Positions 37,601 to 51,700 are shown, numbered from the stretch's first letter. The stretch is DNA of 64,000 bases from SZUA-36 sp963704855 (GCA_963704855.1 CAVPHY010000024.1:248001-312000), one strand, 5' to 3'. The notes: generated by a model not told the origin, from the sequence alone. Numbers and translations: made by a program.

Positions 37601-40600
37601 CCGACTCCTCCGAACAACGATTTACGACAATTGCAGACGTCGACAATGACGGCGAAGCAGAAATCGTTTCATCATTCTTTAATGGGATCTCACTATGCAA
37701 CGCGTATTTGGGAGGGCACCTCGTCCCATCCCTTACCTTCGGCCCCGGCGCATCGCAACCAGTGGATATTCAACGAAGTCTATGCAGATGCGAAAGGCAA
37801 TACACTTACGAACCAGATTCCGCACTGGTTGCAGCCCGGATCTGAACGGCTACAACATGATCAAAGCGTTTGCCGGACCCGCTGGCCGGCACCACCGACA
37901 GCTTTACCTACAAGGCCAATGACGGCGAGTTCGATTCCAATATGGCGACGGTCACTTTCGACGTGCAACCGGCAGGTACGCCACCGGTTTTCCTCAGCCA
38001 TCCGGATACACTGACCACCGTTGGATTCCAGTACGAATACGCACCACGGGTGGTCGATGTCGATCCGGGCGACAGTGTCAGCTTCATCCTGACCGCGGCC
38101 CCGGCTGGTATGACCATCGATCCGTCCAGCGGCAAGGTACGCTGGCTGCCGGATGCCGTGGGTGCTTATTCCGTGGGAATCCTTGCCTCCGACACGATCG
38201 GCTTTGCCACACCGCAGAGTTATATCCTGCAGGTTGGCGAACCGGTTGAAGTACCCGACGTGGTCGGTCAGCCCGAGGCAACTGCCGAGAGCACACTGAC
38301 CGGCGTCAACCTGCTGGTCGGCAAGAAACAGCAAGCCACCCATCCGACCATTCCGGCGGGTGCGGTCAGTTCACAAACACCGATCGCGGGTTCCGTGATC
38401 GAATTCGGCGGCGCCGTTGACCTGATCCTGTCGCTCGGCCCCGCACCCGAAGACATCGACGATGACGACGATACCTTCACCGAAAACGAGGGCGATTGTG
38501 ACGACGATGACGACACCGTTTATCCGGGCGCAGCTGACCCCGAAGGTGACGGTATCGATCAGGATTGCGACAACATCGACGGTAACCTGGAACTCGTTGA
38601 AATTCTGGTGTTCCGGTGATTCGACCGTGCTTACCAGCCAGTCCGTCAGCCTGAAGGCCATTGGTATTTTCGTAGACGGCACCAGCCAGAACCTGACCGG
38701 TGTTGTTAACTGGTCCGCTGGGCCGGTGTTCAGCTCTCCCACCCCGGGTGCTTTTACTATCACGGCCACGCATGATGCCATCAATGGGTTCCGCAACGAT
38801 CAATGTCAGCGCGCGTATCGCCGGCGATACGTTACCGCCGGTGGCCGAGATTACTTCACCGGTAAACAACGCCACGGTAACCGAACCGGTGGACATCATC
38901 GGCACCGCCAGCGATGCGAATTTCCTGAAATACGAACTCGCCTATGCGTGGCGGGTGATACTAACTTCACGACGATCGTAACGAGTACGACGCCGGTGAC
39001 CGATGGCGTGCTGGGGCAGTTTGATCCGACGTTGCTGATCAATGATCTTTATACCATTCGATTGACAGTGTTTGATGCAGGTGGAAATCAGACGATTGAT
39101 GAAACGACGGTGCAGATCGAAGGTGGAGTCAAAATTGGACAGTTTACACTTAGCTTTATCGACCTTCAGATTCCGATGTCCGGAATACCAATCAGCGTCA
39201 CTCGCACGTACGATAGCCGTGATAAAACGGATGGGAATTTTGGTATTGGTTGGAAACTAAGTCTTCGGACACTACAGATTCGAGCAAACCGCAGACTGGG
39301 CACTGGCTGGCGTGTCGACAAACTAGGTCTGGCTTTTGCTCTACTACCAACGGATGCTCACTTCGTCAGTCTCAGGTTGCCGAATGGACGTATAGAAGCA
39401 TTCCAAATGCAAGTGACACCAGACGTGTCGCCGCTGGTTCCATTCCCTGCCTCAAGGCTAACAGCGAAGTACATCGCACGACCAGGGACGCTTGGACGTC
39501 TTGAAGCTTTGGGCAACAATACCTTATCGATTTTCAGTCCGCAGCCTGGTGACGCAGAACTGAGCGACGACATTACGGGTCAGGCATACGATCCAGATCT
39601 ATTCCGCTATACATCTCCAGAAGGTCTGCAATACGTACTCAGTCGGAAGTATGGGCTGCAAAGCGTGACTGATCTCAACGGAAACACATTGACGATCAAT
39701 TCGGATGGTATCTTTCACTCGGCCGGTAACAGCATCCTTTTCATCAGGGATCAAAACGGCAGGATAACAGAATTGGCAGATCCCGCCGGCAACCGCCATT
39801 ACTACAGCTATGACGCTAACGGTGATCTTCGCAAGCATATTGATCGCAACGGAAATACCACCACGTTTGATTACGACAGAAAGCATAATCTCCTGAACAT
39901 TGAAGGTGAGAATGGTACTAACTACATACGTAATGAGTATGACGAATCTGGCCGTTTGATTAGAACGATAGATGCCAACGGTGAATCGGTACGTTACGAG
40001 CATGACCTGGATGCGAATACCGAGACAGTTATTGATCGCTCTGGTGGAGTTAGCGAGTATAGTTACGACCTGGATGGCAACGTCATTCAGAGTATCGTGA
40101 CGATCGCCCTTGGCAACTTAACGCAGTTCTCTTACGATGAACAAGGAAATCAGACCGCACGTACTGACGCACTTGGCCGGACTTGGTTAGCTGAATACGA
40201 TGAGTTCGGCCGACAAACGAGCTTACGCTGATCCCCTCGGAAATTCTATCCTGACGAGCTATGACATAAATGGTCGAGTGTGGAGCGTACAAATCAAAAT
40301 GGCGCAGTTTCGCGGTTTGGTTATGATTCACGCGGCAATACCATCAGTCAGATCGACCCCTTGGGGAACGAAACAACTTTTGCCTATGACTTAAGCGGCA
40401 ACCAAATATCTGTGACAGATCCCAATGGAGCGACCACCTCAAACAGCTTCAACACATTTGGTCAGTTGATCGGCCAAACAGATTCCACAGGAGCAAGTTT
40501 CTCGTACGCTCTCAACCAAGTCGGTGAGGTCGTTGAGTCAGAGACTACGCTGGTTAATTCGGAAGGATCGAGTAATGTAAGCTGGCAGTATTCATATGAT

Positions 40601-43477
40601 GCAAATCAGAACCCAGTGTCCGAGCTACTACCAGGGCTATCGCTACCCAGCACGGCAACCTATGATTCCAATAATCAGCTTTCAGGCAGTGTGAACAGCG
40701 TTGGCACTGCCTGGGCAGCAAGTCGCACAGCACTGGGAAATGTCGAATCTGTTGTCTCCGCAGGTGCCACGGCTCTAAGTGCAACTTATGACGTGAATGG
40801 TCGAGTTAGGTCGCTTGGCGCTGATGACTATGGAACTGTCGCTATTGAGTACGATGCGCTAGGTAATGAGACTTTAAAGCAGCCACCCGAAATGGACCCC
40901 ATCGCGCAGAATTGGGATGCAGTCGGTCAACTAACGTCGGAGTCCGACGCCGCAGGCAATACCGTGCAGCATTTGTATGATGAACGCGGTTCGCGCATCA
41001 AAACGATTCGACCTGACGGCGAGCAACGAAATATTGAGTACGATGCCGGTGGGCGTATTACCAGGCAATTCGACTCCTCCGGTATCGATATTCGGTACGA
41101 GTATGACTCGGCGGATCAAGTCGTTGCTATCACAGGTTCAGATGGCGTTCGCAGAGAAACCACCTATGATCCGGCAGGCAGAGTTATCCGAAACGAGCTG
41201 GGTCTTGGTGAAGTCTGGAACTATGAATATGACGATCTTGGCCGAATTGCAGAAACAACCACCGCGACCGGGATGAAATTCGGCTTTGACTATGATTCGC
41301 TGGGGTTTGTAGAAACTATGAAAATGCCTAATGAAGCGTCGATGAGTTTTCGTCATGATGCCTTGGGACGATTAATGTCCCATACCCTGCCGCTCGGTCA
41401 GAAAAGGGAACTCGAATATGACGATGTTGGAAGGGTTGTTCGCTCAGTCAAGTTCGATGGAACTGACATCAGCCTTGCCTACAGTGATACCGACCGTCTG
41501 CTCATTCGTACAGTAGCTGGCGAGGTTGAAACTTACGGCTACGATCGGCGTGGACGTGTAACAAGCTATGACTCAGGAGGGTTCTCTGCTCAGACACAGT
41601 TCGATGGCTTAGGCAGGTTGGCACGTTGGACGAATATGGATGGTGTTGACACACGATACGTCCGCGACGGTAACGGGCATGTGACCTCTATATCGACTCC
41701 GAATGGTATGACAGCAAGTAGCTATGACATAGCTACCCGACGAGAGACGCTAAGCTACGATGGCATCGAAACGCTAATCGACCGAAATGCGCTGGGAATT
41801 CCTACCGAGTTACAGTTTGCAGAGGGTATCGATGCGGTCCATACCTATGATGGTGCAGGTCGGGCTATTAAACTTAGCTATCTCCTGGAAGATGCAATAG
41901 TCAGAGAAGTAAACTTTACATTTGACAGCCAGGGGCGGATTGCACGCAAAGCGTTCGGGGATGGGACTTCTACAGCGTATTCATACGACCTGGAAGGAAG
42001 ATTATCCAGCGAGATCAACGAAGACAACGGTATAGTAATTGGTGAGAACCAATTCGTTTTTGACGGAAACGGCAACATATCACGTCGCACTGAGAACGGT
42101 GTGGCAACCGAGTTCGATTACGACGCTAACGACCGACTGATCAGTGCCGGAAACGTTAGATATACCTGGGATGCAAACGGTAACAGGGTTTCTATTGAGA
42201 GAAATGATCTCACCGAGCGATTCTCATATGACTCTCAAGATCGCCTCGTACAATACAGCAGGGGCGGTGATGAACCTGTTCAGATTGTGTATACGTATCA
42301 CCACGATGGCCTTCTGCTTTCTCGGACACGGAATGGTGTTCGAACTGTATATAGCTGGGATCGCTCGCTTCCCGAGTTGCCAATGTTACTGGAAATTACT
42401 GATGGTGATGGCGATCTTATAGCGCGTTTCTTTAATGATGGACTGTTCCTCACTCATTCAGTTGATGCTCAGGATTCAGTCACAACCTATCTGCGGGATC
42501 ATCTTGGCAGCGTGATCGCCACAGTTCGCGCAGGAATTGTGACACCGATCAACTATGATGCATTCGGTCAGCAAATCGGCGCGCCCAACTTTGAGTCAGA
42601 AATCGGATACACAAACTCATGGACCGATCCCGATACACAACTGGTGTTCATGCGTAGTCGATGGTATGACCCGGAATCAGCGAGTTTCCTTAGTGCTGAC
42701 TCGGTTGCCCCGGATCCATTGAGACCGAGAACAATTAACCGCTATGCCTACGTTGGCGGTGACCCGGTAAATCGCTTCGACCCCAGCGGTCAAAATGAAT
42801 TCCGAATCGCCAATGTGATTGTTAGCCTAAGCATTGCATCAGTGCTACTTGCAAGCGTACATATTATCGTGACCAACGGTCCCGAGGAGATAGTCGCGGG
42901 AGGCTTCGGTGTTAGAAGGATATATAATACCGAAGCGCGTGGGCCGGATGCCGTATTTGCGCCAGCGGGAGTAACGAGCGCTAATCTCAACGCGTGGGGG
43001 ATCGGGTTTTCTGGCGGACTTGAAAGGCTTCAATTTATAAGCCCAGAAAGCAAGGAACGGGCAAATTATTTGTTCTTTGGACCATCATTTACGGTTCCCA
43101 ATTCGTTATCAGACACGAGTATTATCGGAGGCGGGATAACCCAGGCGCTGATAGGATTAGGTTCGGGGATTTACAACACACCAAGACCGGAGAACTATAG
43201 GGGCTGGTTTGTTTCCGCTTCGGGTGGCGGGTCTGTCACTCGCTCGATAATGAAAAAAATTGGTAAGCTCGGTTTTGCTGGATCAGCCTCGGCGTTCTGG
43301 TCTCCAACTCCAACTTACTTTGTCAACGAGTCAGGTGAGATCAGCGAAGAAGGCGGCGAGAGTCGATACAGTTTCGGTTATCGGAAGGGAATAGCTATTA
43401 CAGCAGGTAGAGGTCCTGGTGGGAGGGGTGCAGCCCTAAGTTTCTCTCTCGCGTATTACTGGCTCATGCCATGGTGA
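32917..43477 (+). CDS. Giant cohesin/dockerin/FG-GAP/PASTA/RHS surface protein, copy 1 (frameshifted)
   Basis: Start GTG 32917, with GGGAG nine bases upstream. Order: signal peptide ending NVAFA; cohesin-like sandwich (GQEVFIPVDF); hydrophobic helix IPATTALALALMIFLLGLAG; dockerin-like GDANGDGNVDVADIPVI; three cadherin/Ig-like repeats; two FG-GAP propeller blocks (AVGDVDNDG) at about 34.9-36.35 and 36.4-37.85 kb; PASTA (VPDVVGQPEATAESTL); Asp-rich metal-binding stalk; Ig-like part; RHS entry IPMSGIPISVTRTYDSRD; YD repeats; RHS core end RYAYVGGDPVNRFDPSG; then a unique tip of about 230 residues opening with a hydrophobic helix. More than ten frame breaks occur, near 36.9-37.9, 38.6-38.95 and 40.23-40.28 kb. 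It is probably an exported adhesin or polymorphic-toxin-like protein. No secretion partner is seen. Confidence 0.85.
34893..36365 (+). repeat. FG-GAP propeller block 1 of RHS copy 1
   Basis: It encodes repeats such as AVGDVDNDGELEIV, LLDIDGDGDLEII, FADLDADGTVEIL and VADLDLDGTLEVI and ends in PHWLQPGMNGYN. The same order recurs about 1,485 bases later, so the gene has an internal propeller duplication that copy 2 lacks. Confidence 0.8.
36366..37860 (+). repeat. FG-GAP propeller block 2 of RHS copy 1
   Basis: It parallels block 1 motif for motif (AVGDVDNDGDIEIV, LLDIDGDSDLEII, FADLDANGTVEII, IVDLDLDGTMEII) and ends with a PHWLQPG segment near 37821. Several single-base indels interrupt the frame here. 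Confidence 0.75.
38090..38705 (+). repeat. Tandem paralogue block B, copy 1
   Basis: About 600 bases nearly identical to 47798-48410, encoding the last Ig-like repeat end, PASTA domain, Asp-rich metal-binding stalk (ENEGDCDDDDDTVYPGA) and the start of the following Ig-like part. Copy 1 has lost bases near 38613 relative to copy 2 (CTGGTGTTCCGGTGATTC against CTCGTGCTGCCGGTTGATTC), which breaks its frame. Confidence 0.9.
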
Positions 43478-43548
43478 CACGATATGGCTTTGGTCTTCCC
43501 CCGCAATACCGGGCAGTGGGTTTTGAATTCTATTCATTTAAGACTTGC

Positions 43549-43675
43549 CAAAAAAAGGGTGCCGCGCGTGGCACGGCACCCACTCCATTTACAGTTTTCC
43601 GGCTGGCGCCAGTAGCTGCACACGAGGAGAGCAATACTCCAAAAACTTCACTGCCTGCATAATGCAACAACCATG
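43549..43675. repeat. Direct repeat trailing RHS copy 1
   Basis: About 127 bases nearly identical to 53496-53625, 72 bases after the stop. It holds a hairpin and, on the minus strand, an in-frame tail EYCSPRVQLLAPAGKL ending at TAA 43589-43591. The rest of 43478-44030 has no gene; from about 43907 it is the duplicated RHS leader. Confidence 0.85.
43551..43581 (-). terminator. Minus-strand intrinsic terminator in trailing repeat 1
   Basis: Stem GGGTGCCG 43557-43564 with CGGCACCC 43574-43581. On the minus strand it is followed by seven T (the A-run at 43550-43556). It lies just after the TAA of the short minus-strand coding tail, so it may be a relic gene end. Confidence 0.7.
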
Positions 43676-43906
43676 CTATTCAGGACATCCATGTCTCTTG
43701 GCGCTGAAAACGATGGGTGTCCTGACGTTCTCCTAAAACCCTCGAAGACCGATATGTTCAGCCAGGCAGGAGGAGTAACTGCTGTTAGTGGTCTCTGCAA
43801 TACTTTCGTACCCGACACTGAATACAATAACCTCCAGAAACTTATATTGCTGAGGGTAAATCGCTCTATCAGTTTGATAAATATAAAATTATTATTTAAC
43901 GCGAAT

Positions 43907-45740
43907 TATCCCGTGACAAGACGGAATGCAATGTCCCACAAACGTCATGCAGGCTTGCCGGGTCATTGCAAGAATGTTATGCGTGCGAATTTGGCCGTCG
44001 GAAACGGCTATCAACTGGGAGAAAGATATCGTGAGTTATTTCAAGGTCACTGCGTTGTACTTGGTGTTTTCGATTCTGTTTAAGGCCATAACGTTCCGCA
44101 TTTTCACCCGCAAAAGTTTAGTTTTCCCTTCACGCGTCTGTGCACTCCTTGCCTGTGCGATCTTGCTGGCGACAAATGTCGCTTTCGCAGCACCCGACTT
44201 GCTTGGAGGGACCGCCACAGCCGAGCCAGGACAGGAAGTTTTCATCCCAGTTGACTTCGTGGCAGATGGCTCGGTTGTGGCACTTCAATACGACCTGCTG
44301 TTCAATTCAAATGTACTGAGCATTACCAATGTCAGCAGCGGCGCGGCCCTGGTCGACCACGTGTTCGACTGGCAGCTTGTCGCGCCCGGCAACCTGCGGG
44401 TTGTGATTACGACCACAACGCTGGCGAAGTTGAACAGCGGCAGCCTGGCGACGCTTACCTTCAGAATTGACGATGCCGCTCCAGAGGGCACCGAACCGCT
44501 CATCCTGCAACAACTCGTACTGGCTGAATCCACCGCGCTGGCGGTACCGCCCACCGCGGTCGGCAACGGCAGTATTACCATCCTTCCGCCTGCAGTGATC
44601 GGTGATGAAGATGCCGTTCCCATACCTGCAACCACCGCGTTGGCGCTGGCGCTGATGATCTTCCTGCTGGGGCTTGCCGGATATGTCTATATCAAGCGCG
44701 GCCCCAGGGGTATCACGCTTTCCATCGTGCTTGGGTTGACGCTTTTCAGTTCGACCATCGTGCGCTCGGGACTCTTCCCCGGCGATGCCAACGGTGACGG
44801 CAATGTCGATGTTGCCGATATCCCGGTGATCGTATCGCAGATCCTTGAATTATCCATCGCACCGGGCGACCCGGACTGTAACGAGGATCTCATGGTCGAT
44901 GTGCGGGACACCATCTGCGTGGCCCAGCCTCCCGAAGAAAACCAGCCACCGGTATTGGCCCCGATAGCAGACCAGCAAGTTGTAGCCGGTCAGAGTTTTG
45001 AAATTACAGCCAGCGCCACCGATCCGGATGTTGACGATGTTCTGACCTACTCGCTGGACGTGTTCCCCGCCGGGATGACCATCAACCCGTCCACGGGCCT
45101 GATTGCCTGGGTTCCCTCGCTTGCCCAACTCGGCGCCAACAGCGTGGTGGTACGGGCTACCGATCCGGATGGTCTGTTTGATACGGAGCCATTCCAGGTC
45201 ACGGTAATCCAGATTGATGTCAACCGGGCGCCGGATCTGATCCCGCCGGGTAACCGTGTGATCCAGGCCAATGTGCTGTTCACGACACCCTTGTTCGCCA
45301 CCGACCCGGACGTCGGCGATGTGCTGACGTTCGGGCTTTCCAACTGCACCCGCGGGTATGGCCATCGATGCATCGACCGGTCTGTTGAGCTGGAGCCCGA
45401 GCGGGGCCGATCTCGGTATCAACGCGGTGACCGCGACGGTGATGGACGCGGATGGCCTGATGGATTCCGAAACGTTCAGTATCGAGGTGATCCAGCAGAT
45501 CATCGTCGCGGATGTCAATACACCCCCACAACTGACGGTGCCGCAGGACCAGACCATCGTGTTCGGCAACCTGCTGGACCTGCTGGCCACGGCCACCGAT
45601 GCCGATGTCGGCGACACGCTGACATTCGCACTGGTCAATAGCCCAACCGGCATGGTGATCGATGCCGTAACAGGCGCGATCACCTGGACGCCGCTTGAAG
45701 CACAGATCGGTCTGCACGACGTAGCCGTCAAGGTGACGGA
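43907..45740 (+). repeat. Tandem paralogue block A, copy 2
   Basis: Partner of 32793-34640 at an offset of 11,114 bases. An extra base near 45346 (AACTGCACCCGCGGG against AATGCCCCCGCGGG in copy 1) shifts the frame. Confidence 0.9.
43931..44083 (+). other. Short overlapping ORF conserved before both RHS genes, copy 2
   Basis: 50 codons, MSHKRHAGLPGHCKN to GVFDSV; six residues differ from copy 1 and the frame stays open. It overlaps the RHS start in another frame, and no clear ribosome-binding site is seen. Confidence 0.25.
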
Positions 45741-48700
45741 TTCAGCCGGTGCAGCCGCTTTTGGGAGCTTTATCGTTACAGTACAGGATGTTAATAAGGC
45801 TCCTCAGGCGGTGGATGATATATATCAAACACGTGCAGGGGAAACGCTTACGATTAATGCACCTGGTGTCTTGTTAAATGACATTGACTCTGATGAAGAT
45901 ATTTTAGCTACATCACTGGTTGATGCACCCGCCAGGGGAACAGCAGTACTTCAATCCGATGGTTCATTTACCTACCTGTATGAGCCACCTACACCAGATC
46001 CCGTCAATATTGAGCTGGAAGCGCATTGTTCTTCGGGGCTGGATTTCTTTGGATCAACCGGGCCATACGGTCAGGTTGCTGTCGGTGATGTCGATAATGA
46101 TGGCAGGGTCGAGGTTGTAGGAATGGCATTTGCGCGGATATTTGTGATGGACGGCGCGACTTGCGAACTCGAGTATCTAATGAGTACCGATGAAGTCAAC
46201 AATCTTGGGCTGTTTCCAGATATTACTGCTCACGTCGGGCTGGTTGATCTTGATGGCGATAAAGATTTGGAGATAGTTGTCGCAACGGGTTATACCACCA
46301 CGCCTCCGTTTGCCTTTGGTCAGGATGTACATGGACATTTAATCGCCTATCACCATGATGGCACATTGGTCTGGAACAGGGCCGTCGAACCTGGAGAAGA
46401 TGCCCGCTTTGGCAATATTACCCCCTTGATTCGTAACCCCGCCCACGCAACAGCTCCTATCGTAGATTGGAGATCCTCGGGGCCGAGCTTTGCGGATCTG
46501 GATCAAGATGGTAAACAAGAAATATTAATGGGCTTTTACCATGATGATCAGACGACTGCTTCATCCTCTATTGTGATTAGTGGTGTGGTTGCTTTCAATG
46601 GTGAAGACGGTTCACTGCAGTGGGTTTACTTTGGAGAGCAAACGTCCAACCCTAAATCAATGCTGGCACATATTGCTGACCTTGACCTTGATGGAATCCC
46701 AGAGGTGATTTTCCAAAGCTATGTTCTTGATATTAATGGGAATCGTAAATTTTCTTTCCAGTTAGATGATTTGGCTTTAGGTACTATTCCAAAATCTGTA
46801 GTGTCTGCAATTGCCAATTTTGACAATGATGCGTATCCCGAAGTCTTGATCCGTCACAGTAAAGACTTCTATCTGTTTGAACATGATGGGACCCGAAAAT
46901 GGAAACAGCCATTCAGTGTCGCTGACTTTTTTGAAAATGATGAGCTAACCGTTGGTGATTTTGATGGTGACGGAAAAATGGAGTTCACTCATCGAATGAC
47001 CGAAGGGAGCAATTTGTACTTTGTGGGGTTTGCTCGTTATCAGGTGGTCTATAAAAACGATGGAACCGTTTTATGGTCACATAAAATCAATCCGGAGTAT
47101 TATTCTAACCAGTTTGAAAGACCTCAGGCGGTAACAGCATATGATGTGAATAAAGATGGCGCAGATGACATTGTCGCTGATCTTCGAATTGATGCTTTAA
47201 CAGATGATCCTGCTCTTGGACTGGGAGATGCGGTTCTGATGGCATTCAATGGTAAGGACGGTACAGAGTTGTTCAGGGCGCGTTCCTATCAAGACAGTTC
47301 AACCAGCGTTTTCCCGGTAATTGCCGACCTGGACAATGATGGAGAAGCAGAAATACTGCTCTCCGGGCAACCCCCGTTAAATACATTAGCGACTGAGACA
47401 CGCTTTCATATTTATCAAGGAAAAAGTACAAGTCCATTACCTCCAGCACCTCCGATTCATAGCCAATGGTCATTTAATCCAGCCTATGTGAACCTCGATG
47501 GTTCAATCCCGGCGAATCCTGTTCCGCACTGGTTAATTCCTGGCTTGAATGGTTTTCATAAAGTTCCGACTGTGGCGAATGTCTATGATCGAAGCACCAT
47601 CACAGACAGTTTCACCTATAAAGCCAATGACGGAAGTCTGGACTCCAACCTCGCCACCGTAACTTTGGAAATTCTACCGGCCGGCAATCCACCCGTGTTT
47701 TTAAGTCAGGCCGACACACTGACAACGGTAGGTTTTCAATATGAATATGACCCCTTTGTGGTCGATGCTGACCCAGGGGATATCGTCAGCTTCAGTTTAA
47801 CCGCCGCGCCCGCTGGAATGACTATCGACCCGTCCAGCGGCAAGGTACGCTGGCTGTCCGATACAACCGGTGCCTATTCCGTGGCGATCCTCGCCTCCGA
47901 CACGATCGGCTTTGCCACACTGCAGAGCTATATCCTGCTGGTCGGCGAACCGGTTGAAGTACCCGACGTGGTCGGTCAGCCTGAGGCAACTGCCGAGAGC
48001 ACACTGACCGGCGCCAACCTGCTGGTCGGTAAAAAACAGCAAGCCAACCATCCGACCATTCCGGCGGGTGCGGTAAGCTCTCAAACACCGATCGCGGGTT
48101 CCGTGATCGAATTCGGCGGCGCCGTGGACCTGATCCTGTCGCTCGGCCCCGCGCCAGAAGATATCGACGATGACAACGATACTTTCACCGAGAACGAGGG
48201 TGATTGTGACGACGATGACGACACCATTTACCCGGGCGCTGCTGACCCTGCAGGGGATGGTATTGACCAGGATTGCGACGGTATCGACGGTAACCTGGAG
48301 CTTGTTGAAATACTCGTGCTGCCGGTTGATTCGACCGTGCTCACCAGCCAGTCCGTCAGCCTGAAGGCGGTTGGTATTTTCGTAGATGGCACCAGCCAGA
48401 ACCTGACTAATATCGTTACTTGGTCAGCAGGTCCCGAATTCAGTTCGTCCGTGGCAGGGACATTTCCAGTTACCGCTACTCGAGACTTAATAGTAGGTAC
48501 AACAACAGTAAATGTATCCCCTCGTGTTGTCGGTGATGTTATCCCGCCACAGGTCGAAATTACCGCACCTGAATCAAATAATAAAATTACAGAACCCGTC
48601 GATGTTGCAGGTACAGCCAGTGATGTCAACTTCTTGAAATACGAACTCGCCTATGCCCTAGCTGGCGAGACCAATTTTACAACACTAAAAATAGGTACAA

Positions 48701-51700
48701 CAGCGGTAAGCAATGGCATCCTGGGGCAGTTTGATCCCACAATGTTGCTCAATGATATTTACACTATTCGCCTAACTGTGTTTGATAAAGGTGGTAATCA
48801 AACAGTCGCTGAAACAACGGTGCAGGTTGATGAGAATATGAAGGTTGGCAATTTCAGCCTGACGTTTACTGATTTACAGATTCCTATGTCGGGCATACCA
48901 ATAACTGTCAACCGTACTTACGATAGCCGTGATAAAAGTAAAGGCGATTTTGGTATAGGCTGGCGACTGGATGTACAAACCCTAAGTTGTCGCACAAACC
49001 GAATTTTAGGCACTGGCTGGAGAGTAGATAAACCCGGCTTGAGTTTCCAGCTTGTACCCACTGATATTCATCAGGTTAGCTTAACCTTATCAGATGGCCG
49101 TGTAGAAGAATTTGACATGGTGGTTTCTCCCAAAGTGTCACCGTTAACTCCATTCCCGGCATTTGCAAATCGTGCTTCATTCTCAGCACGCCCAGGAACA
49201 TTAGGTAAGCTGGAAAGTCTTGATAATAATAACTTAACGGTATTGGGTTCCCAACCCGGTGAGGTTTTCTTAGTTGATGACATAACAATTCAGGACTATA
49301 ACCCTCAACGTTTTAAATACACCAGTGCAGATGGTACAGAGATCATCATTAGTAAAATGTCAGGGGTTGAGAAAATCACTGAGCCAAATGGAAATACACT
49401 TGAATTCAGAGCGGATGGAATTTTTCACTCTGCAGGTAAACAAGCTCTTTTTGTTCGTGATAGTGAAGGTCGAATCATTAGGTTAGTTGATCCGAATGGG
49501 AATGATCAGATTTATGGATATGATGGAAATGGTGATTTGTCGAGTCATGCTGATCAAGTTGGAAACGTAACTGTCTTCAGATATAACCATAATCACGGAT
49601 TACTAAAAGTAATAGACCCTCTCGGAAATTCTGCAATCAGAAATGAGTATGATAATAGCGGTCGTTTAATAGCAACTATAGATGCTCAGGGCAATCGTAT
49701 CGAGTATACGAACAATGTGAATGCCAGGCAGCAGATAATCAAAGATACACGAGGCAATAGTGAAGTACTTAATTACGACAAAAACGGAAATGTCTTAAAT
49801 CGAGAATCAGTCGTAACAATCGAAGAAATTCCAAGAGTTGCCAGAACAAGTTATACCTATGATGTTGAAGGAAATGAAACATCAATTATTGACCCGGATG
49901 GGGTCACTTCTACGTTTATGTACGATGAAAATAACAACCTCATTTCCTCTACTATTGATCCTGATGGTATGAATCTAACGCAGACTAGTGTCTATGATGA
50001 ACAAGATAGACTGCTGTCCAGAACATATCAGGCGGGAAGTACAACTCTATTTTCTTATGATAGTCGTGGCAACTTGACTTCAATCACTGATGCATTAGGT
50101 CATACTACTTCCTTTATTTTTGACAGTGCTGGCAGACAAACCTCTAAAATTGACCCTTTGGGGAATCAGGTGTCATTCAAATATAATAGCTTTGGTCAAA
50201 AAACCCAGGAAGAGTATAGAAACGCGGCTGGAAACACGACTAAATTGACTGAATTTGAGTATAACCCAAATGGGAAAAAAACTTCGAAAACAGAATATTC
50301 AAACTTTACAGAAACATTAGAATCAAGGAAAACAACGTTTGTTTATGATAATTCCAACCACTTAGTCCAGACAATAGATGCGCTCGGAAACTCCACAACA
50401 AATGAATTCAATGCACTTGGCAATCAAATCGCAACCTTAGACAGTTTTGGTAACCGAACTGAGTTTATATATAACTCTCGTGGAGAGCTTATAAGAACCA
50501 TCTTTGCAGACGCTACGACTATACAAAACAACTTTGATACAAATGGAAATCTTATCAAGTCCACAGATCAGCTTGGTCGTGAGACTTCTTTTCAATATGA
50601 TGAGTTAAATAGACTGACAAAAACCATTGCGCCAGACTTGACACAAACACAGACCATTTATTCGCTAGGCGGTAAAACGGTTGCTAATATAGATGAGAAT
50701 GGAAATCGCGTTGAGTCCGTATACGATGCAGTTGGACGGAAAATTCAAACAATTCTGCCAGAAGTTGAATATGGCGTTTCTGGAACCCTGCTAACACCAA
50801 CCCTTACTAATGCTTATAACCAAAAGGGGGAACTAGTCAGTGTGACAGATGCTAATGGAAATATCACAAGTTTTGAATATGATGATCTAGGTCGTCAAAT
50901 TAAAACAACTTTTGCAGATTCAAGTTTCACACAAAAAGCCTATGACGCCATTAGTCGCGTTCAATCTACAACAGATGAGAGAGGGCTAGTAACATTAAAC
51001 GAATATGATGATCACGGCAGGCTGATTAAAGTTATTCAGCCTTTACCAACTTTAGCAGCTTTAGTTCAGCCAATAACTAGGTACACCTATGACGGTTATG
51101 GGAATTATTCGAGCCAGATTGATGCATTGGGAAGAACAACTACGTTTGTTTACAACAAACTTGATTATCAAATAAATCGAATCATGCCAGAAGGTCAGAT
51201 AGAAGCAATCGACTTAGATTTAGGGCTTCGACCAAGTCAGATGGTGGATTCTAATGGTCATCATGTAATCCTTAGGTACGACAGCCTGAATAGAGTAATT
51301 GAACGTGAATATGAAGATAGTGAAAAAGAGCTAATTACCTATACGAAAGTGGGAAAAGTTGAAACACTATCAAATTCTCAAGGAACAATTTTTTATGTTT
51401 ATGATGTTAATGACCGTCTAAAGTCAGTTACACAAGCTAATGGCAAGTTACTGGAGTATTCATATACGCCCACTGGGTTGGTAAGTCAGTTGATCATTGA
51501 TTCTGTAGTACATAGCCAATACACCTATGATGCTTTAAATCGATTGAAGTCAGTGAGTTCCGAAGAAGGGGTCACAAGGTATGGCTATGATCCAAGTGGT
51601 AATCAAATAGTGTTAATCAGTGCGAACGGATCAAGAACTATCTCTGAGTTTAATGAAAGAAATTACATCACACAAATGCAATTGTTCAGTAGCGATGATG

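Noticed and set aside
38460..38590. Asp-codon-rich stretch as a simple tandem repeat or CRISPR-like array
   Set aside because: The GAC/GAT run encodes the Asp-rich metal-binding stalk in frame and has no spacer structure.
43487..43662. Short plus-strand ORF after RHS copy 1 as an immunity gene
   Set aside because: It runs through the terminator hairpin of the trailing repeat, has no ribosome-binding site and is not conserved after copy 2.
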